Assembly: GCF_964656455.1 (NCBI RefSeq)
Contig: NC_135719.1
Location: forward strand, 69,800,283-69,864,282
Length of the DNA: 64,000 bases
Origin: Halichoerus grypus
Lineage: Eukaryota > Chordata > Mammalia > Carnivora > Phocidae
Direction of reading: 5' to 3'
Shown: piece by piece, positions 59,366 through 64,000 of the stretch
Layout: every line of letters starts with the position of its first letter
Position numbering within the stretch: the stretch's first letter is position 1
Translations under genes and position numbers: made by a program
Notes under the pieces: generated by a model
Seen by the model: the letters and a program-made list of their open reading frames with translations, nothing else
Told to the model about the DNA's origin: nothing
Databases searched by the model: none

Positions 59366-59549
59366 TTTTTTTTAAGATTTTACTTATTTATTTGACAGAT
59401 AAGAGACACAGCGAGAGAGGGAACACAAGCAGGGGGAGTGGGAGAGGGAGAAGCAGGCTTCCCGTGGAGCAGGGAGCCCGATGCGGGGCTCGATCCCAGG
59501 ACCCTGAGCCGAACGCAGACGCTTAACGACTGAGCCACCCAGGCGCCCC
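59366..59549 (-). mobile_element. SINEC, inside L1
   Basis: Reverse copy with exact duplication aaggtagtataattt at 59351-59365 and 59550-59564. Confidence 0.96.
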
Positions 59550-59585
59550 AAGGTAGTATAATTTCATATGTAGAAAACACTAGAA

Positions 59586-59765
59586 GCGCCTGGGTGGCTC
59601 CATTGGTTAAGCATCTGCCTTCAGCTCAGGTCATGATCTCAGGGTCCTGGGATAGAGCTCCATGTCCAGCTCCCTGCTCCTCCCTCTCCTTCTGCTCCCC
59701 TCCTCCCCCATGCGTGCACTTGCGCGCACGCTCTCTCGCTCTCAAATAATTAAAAACAAAAAAAA
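59586..59765 (+). mobile_element. SINEC, inside L1
   Basis: Starts 36 bases after the previous copy in opposite orientation; head agcgcctgggtggctccatt, tail caaataattaaaaac. Confidence 0.88.
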
Positions 59766-59782
59766 TGCTGAAGATCTCTCTC

Positions 59783-59801
59783 TCACACACACACACACAC
59801 A
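59783..59801 (+). repeat. Short (AC)n microsatellite
   Basis: About nine AC units in the L1, right after a SINEC tail. Confidence 0.85.
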
Positions 59802-62616
59802 GTGAAAATAAATGAATTCAGCAATGTAGCAGGATACAATGTCAATAAATATCTGCTGCATTTCTATACACGAACAATAAACAATCTGAAAAGGAAATTA
59901 CAGAAACAATTCCATTCACAGTAACATCAAAAAGAACAAAATACTTAGAGATTAACTTAATCAAGGAAGTAAAGACTCATACAATTACAACTACAAAACA
60001 TTTCTGAAACAAATTAAACACAACAGAAACAGAAGCACATCCCATGCTCATGGATTGCAAGATTTAACGTTACTAAGATATCAATACTACCCAAAGCAAT
60101 CTGCAGATTCAATGCAATCCCCATCAAAATCCCAATGACATTTTTTGCACAAATAGAAAATTCCACTCTAAAATTCATATGGCATCTCAATTCATATGAA
60201 TAGCCAAAAAAAAAAAAAAAATCTTGAAAAATAACAAAACTGGAGTACTCATACTTCCTGATTTCAAAACTTACTACAAAGCTACCATAAAAATAGACCA
60301 ATGGAATACAACGGACAGCCCAAAAATAAACCCTTGCATATATGGTCAATTAATTTTTGAACAAGGGTGCCAAGACCATTCAGTGGGGATAGGACAGTCT
60401 TTTCAACAAATGATGCTGGGAACACTAGGTATCCACATGCAGAAGAGTGAAGATGGACCCTTACATAACACCACATACAAAAAATTAACTCAAAATGGAT
60501 CAAGGACCTAAATGTAAGACCTAAATCAATAAAACTCTTAGAAGAAAAAACAGAACAAAAGCTTCATGACACTGGATTTGGCAATCATTTCTTGGATACA
60601 ACATTAAAGGCACAGGTAACAAAAGAAAAAAAGACAAAGTTAGATTCATGAAGATTTTTTAACTTTTTGTATCAAAAGACAGTAACCAAAAGTAAAAAGG
60701 CAACCCACAGAATGAGAGAATTTTTTGGAAAACACATTTTGATAAGGGATAATACCCAGAATACAGGGAGAATTCAAACTCAACAACAAAAAAACCCACA
60801 AACAACCCAATTCAACAATGAGGAGAAAACGTGAATAGGCATTTCTTCAAAGCAAACAGACAAACGGCCAATAAGCACATGAAAAGATGCTCAACACCAC
60901 TCATCATTAGGGAATTGCAATGAAAACTACAATGAGATACCACCTCACACCCATTAGGATGGATACTATCAAAAAAAAAAATAAGTGCTGGTGAGGATGT
61001 AGAAAAATCAGAACCCTTGGGCACTGTTAGTGGGAATATCAAACAGTATAGATGCTACAGGAAACAGTAGGACCATTCCTCAAAAAATTAAAAATAGAAT
61101 TACAGTACGATCCAAAAATTCCACTTCTGGATATATGCCCAAAAAACTGAAAGCAGGGTCTTAAAAAGATATCTATACACAGCAGCATTATTCACAATTG
61201 CTAAAACGAGGAACCAACCACAGTGTCCATCATCAATGCATGAATGGATAATCAAAATGTGGTACAGACATCAACGGACTATTACTCAGCCTTTAAAAAG
61301 GAAGGAAATTCTACAATAAGCTGTAGCATCAATGAACCCTGAGGATGTAGTATTGAGATGAAGCAGTCACAAAAAGACAAATGTTGAATGATTCCACTTA
61401 TGTAAGTATTTAGAGTAGTCAAAATCATAAAGACAAAGTAAAATGGTGATTGCCAGAGGCTTGGGGATGAGGGAAAAGACTTATTGTTTTAATGGATTCA
61501 CAGTTTCAGCTTCATAACATAAGGAAAGTTATGGTGATAATGGTTATTACATAACAGTGTGAACGTACTTAATACCATTGAATGTGTACTTAAAAATGGT
61601 TAAGATAGTAAAGTTTATGTTGTGTGTATTCTAACACAATAAAAAAAGGTTTTTTTAAAGAATGGATGTTGAATTTTCATCAACTTTACAGCATTTGCTG
61701 TTATCATAAAATTTCCTTTAATCTTGATAAAAATGTTCTATTATCATTTTAAATAACATTGTATCCCTGTATAAAGATAAATAAAAATTTAACCTAGATT
61801 TTACAATAAATTTCCTGTTTTTTCAGTATTAAACAGGCAGCAACCTGTTTTTCCTTTTTCTTTTACAGCCTTATTGATCTATAACATATAATACCACACA
61901 TACAACTTGACGAACTCTGACATACATATACCCCTGTGAAACCATCAGAACAATTAAGACAGTGAAGGTAACCATCAACTCCAAGATTTCCTTGTAATTG
62001 TAATTATATAACGTCTTTATAATCCCTCCATTTTTCCCTCTGCCTCCAACATCCATCCCAACCCTGTCTAGGCAACCACTGATCTATATTAGTTTGTTGT
62101 TGTCGTTTTTTTTTTACATAGACAGAATAGAAATGTTAACTTGGGGGGAAGGCTGAAGCCAACTGCTTCATTCAGCATAATTATTCTGAGACTGATCCTT
62201 GTTGCTGAGTGTATCAATAGTTTGTTTCATCTTACTGCTGAGTAGTATTCCACTGTTTGTATCTATACCAAATGTCTTTATCCATGCACCTGTTGATGGA
62301 CACCTAGGTTGTTTGCAATTTTCTTGCTATTACAAATAAAGCTGTTTTGAGTACCCACATACAAGATTTTATGTGACATACACTTTCATTTCTGTTGAAT
62401 AAATGCAAACAAGTGAAATGACTGTGTTTTATGGCGGGACATATTTTTTTAACATTTTAAGAAACCACCAAACTGTTTTCTAAAGTGACTATACCATTTT
62501 ACATTCCTACCAGCTATGCATGAGAGTTCATATGCTCTATATTCTCATCAGCATTTGGTATGGTCAGTCTTCTTAATTTTAGCCAGTTAAAGATATACGG
62601 TAGTATCTCCTTGTGG

Positions 62617-63061
62617 GGTTTTTTTTTAGCTGGGTACAGTGTACTTTATTGATGGTACATAACAAGGCAGGGCTCCCCTTCTCCAGGGAATCTGGGATAT
62701 GAAATTGTGCAGAGGTCGAGACATTCTCAGTGTGCTGGGGGAGGAGTTGGGGCAAGGATTCTCCACCTCTCTTTTCTTGCTCTTGCTGGGGCTGTTAGTA
62801 CAGGGGGCTCTTACTCCTTGGAGGCCATGCAGACCATAAGGTCCACCAGCTGGTTACTGTAGCGAAATTCATTCTCATACCAGGAAATGAACAAAGGTGG
62901 AAGAGTGGGTGTCAGTGTTAAAGCTGCAGGAGACAATATCATCCTCTGAGGAGACCCCCCAAAGCCTATTTACTCCAACCGTCACCATCATGTCTTGGGG
63001 ACAAGGCTGGCACTGCGCCAGAAGATGAGGCTACCTGTTGATCAGGGAGGAGCAGAGAGCC
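62617..63061 (-). pseudogene. Processed GAPDH pseudogene, internally deleted
   Basis: Minus strand, reading from 63061 downward: GAPDH 5' UTR-like sequence (CTCTGCTCCTCC, CATCTTCTGGCGC), a start region MMVTVGVN at about 62991, then an abrupt jump to a late part (VSCSFNTDTHSSTF), a second smaller gap, and the C-terminal part with MASKE and TAA at 62813-62811. A 3' UTR with AATAAA at 62650-62645 and an A9 tail at 62627-62619 follow. The insertion is bracketed by the direct repeat ctccttgtgg at 62607-62616 and 63062-63071, so it was retroposed by L1 machinery. About 900 coding bases are absent and the remaining pieces do not form a functional enzyme. It sits in an L1 remnant. Confidence 0.93.
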
Positions 63062-63240
63062 TCCTTGTGGCTTTAATAAGCACTTTTTAATGACTACTGA
63101 TACCTTTTCATGTGCTTCATCTTCTGTTTGTATATCTGCTATTAAGGTCTTTTCATTTTTCTGTTCATTTCTTTAATTATTTTGACTGCCTTTTGAGTTT
63201 TTAGTATTTTGTGAATTTTAAGAATTCTTTATTACAGACA

Positions 63241-63434
63241 GGGCCACCTGGGTGGCACAGTCAGTTGGGCATCTGACTTCAGCTCCGGTCGTGATCTTGG
63301 GGTCCTGGATTCCAGCCCTGAGTCGAGTTCCCTGCTCAGCAGAGTCTGCTTCTCCCTCTCACTCTGCCCCTCCACCAGCTCATGCTCTCTCTCAAATTAA
63401 TAAATAAAATCTTAAAAAAAAAAAAAAAAAAGGA
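63241..63434 (+). mobile_element. SINEC, inside L1 remnant
   Basis: Head gccacctgggtggcacagtc; flanks ctttattacagaca and cttcattacagata. Confidence 0.92.
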
Positions 63435-64000
63435 GCTCTTCATTACAGATACAAGTCCTATGTTGGCTAGATGTTTTTTATAGTATTTCTCTTAGTTTAT
63501 GGCCTGTCTTTTAATTTTAACAGGTCTTCTGGAAAGCAAGTTTTTAATTGAGAAATTCAATTTCATTATATTTTTTGACATTTATGATCGTGGTTTTGGT
63601 GTCCTATTTTAAAAATCTTTATGAGCCACAGGTCACAAAGGATTTTTTTCCCTTTATTTTCTCCTATATATTGTATACTTTAAAGTATTTACATTTAATC
63701 TAAGACATTAACTCTTAAATCTTGAAATAATTTTTATATATAATGTAAAGTCATGACTGAGGTTCTCATTTTATTCTTGGAGGCAGGAGAGGGTGATTTC
63801 TAGCTATCAAATTGCTCCAGATCCATTTGTTGAGAAAATCATCATTTCCTCATTAAACTGACTTGGCATTGTGCCAAAAATTCATTGAATTCATTGGTCT
63901 TGTACTTTTGTGTATCAACTTCTGAATTCTCTGTCTCACTGATCTCTAAGTCTTTATCCCAAATACTTCAGCTTTACAATAAGTCTTAAAATCTGGTAGT

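Larger units (their letters stand above)
54450..61660 (+). mobile_element. Degenerate L1 retrotransposon (older L1M-type), nearly full length
   Basis: A-rich plus-strand sequence with the order expected for an L1: a possible 5' UTR (about 54.45-54.8 kb, uncertain), ORF1-like and ORF2-like stretches full of stops, and a 3' end of the type ggtgataatggttattacat ending in AATAAAAAAAGG at about 61.64-61.66 kb. Recognisable ORF2 reverse-transcriptase and C-terminal fragments include one open piece at 60224-60511 (LILPDFKTYYKATIKIDQW). SINECs interrupt it at 54.86, 55.65, 56.31, 57.38, 59.37 and 59.59 kb. No intact ORF remains, so it cannot move. It lies antisense to MGA. Subfamily cannot be set without alignment. 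Confidence 0.8.
48283..64000 (-). other. MGA upstream intron (partial), repeat-filled
   Basis: No exon that fits the MGA frame was found above 48282. The 15.7 kb contain SINECs, L2 and MIR remnants, a minus L1 remnant at 52.4-53.6 kb, a broken plus-strand L1 at 54.4-61.66 kb, another minus L1 remnant from 61.85 kb, and a GAPDH pseudogene. Stretches at 49.2-50.5 kb and 50.9-51.3 kb show nothing I can name. Confidence 0.7.
61850..64000 (-). mobile_element. L1 remnant, minus strand
   Basis: The sequence contains reversed L1 3'-region phrases such as ctgttgatggacacctaggt and tttcttgctattacaaataa, continuing beyond the GAPDH pseudogene (gtatatctgctattaaggtc) and beyond a SINEC to the window edge. 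Its orientation is opposite to the L1 that ends at 61.66 kb. Heavily diverged, no ORF. Confidence 0.65.

Noticed and set aside
60224..60511. 95-residue plus ORF
   Set aside because: Fragment of degenerate L1 ORF2 (LPDFKTYYKA), surrounded by stops.
62811..62991. GAPDH as a functional gene
   Set aside because: Most of the coding region is missing, and poly-A with a target duplication shows a processed copy.

Overview
This is nuclear DNA from a mammal. About 34 full or partial can-SINEs (SINEC: a tRNA-Lys-like head around GGGTGGCTCAGT, a CT-rich middle, then AATAAAATCTT and poly-A) place it in Carnivora. The young-copy consensus, with GCGCCTGGGTGGCTCAGTCG and a GTTAAGCGTCTGCC run, looks like the arctoid type (bear, seal, mustelid) rather than the dog type; this species-level call is from memory of the families.

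Two protein-coding genes lie head-to-tail on the minus strand. From high to low coordinates, 48282-18734 carries the last 15 coding exons of MGA (MAX dimerization protein / MAX gene-associated). Joined, these exons keep one open frame of 1969 residues, including the complete bHLH-zipper and the true C-terminus. The 5' part of MGA with the T-box is outside the window, and 48283-64000 is intron. Downstream is a probable 3' UTR of about 4 kb with no SINEC insertion, a short repeat-bearing spacer, and then a CpG-island promoter (about 11.88-12.43 kb) with the first coding exon of MAPKBP1 (11497-11381). Everything below 11381 is MAPKBP1 intron 1. The order MGA then MAPKBP1 on one strand matches human chromosome 15q15.

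The rest is repeat landscape: SINECs, many with clean target-site duplications; a broken L1 of about 7 kb on the plus strand (about 54.4-61.66 kb) facing older minus-strand L1 sequence (61.85-64.0 kb); other L1, L2 and MIR fragments; a MER5A-like hAT remnant at 33.26 kb; a (GGAA)n tract at 36.6 kb; a (TC)n(AC)n microsatellite at 2.16 kb; and a processed, internally deleted GAPDH pseudogene at 62.6-63.07 kb.

MGA is a MAX-partner DNA-binding scaffold of the variant Polycomb complex PRC1.6. MAPKBP1 is a WD-repeat scaffold of JNK signalling. They are neighbours but have no known shared pathway. I found no sign of a novel system such as a mobile defence locus. The most interesting observations are inside MGA (a threefold C-terminal motif, a SUMO-type acidic segment, tandem splice donors, an in-frame bHLH cassette exon) and in the structure of some repeat insertions.
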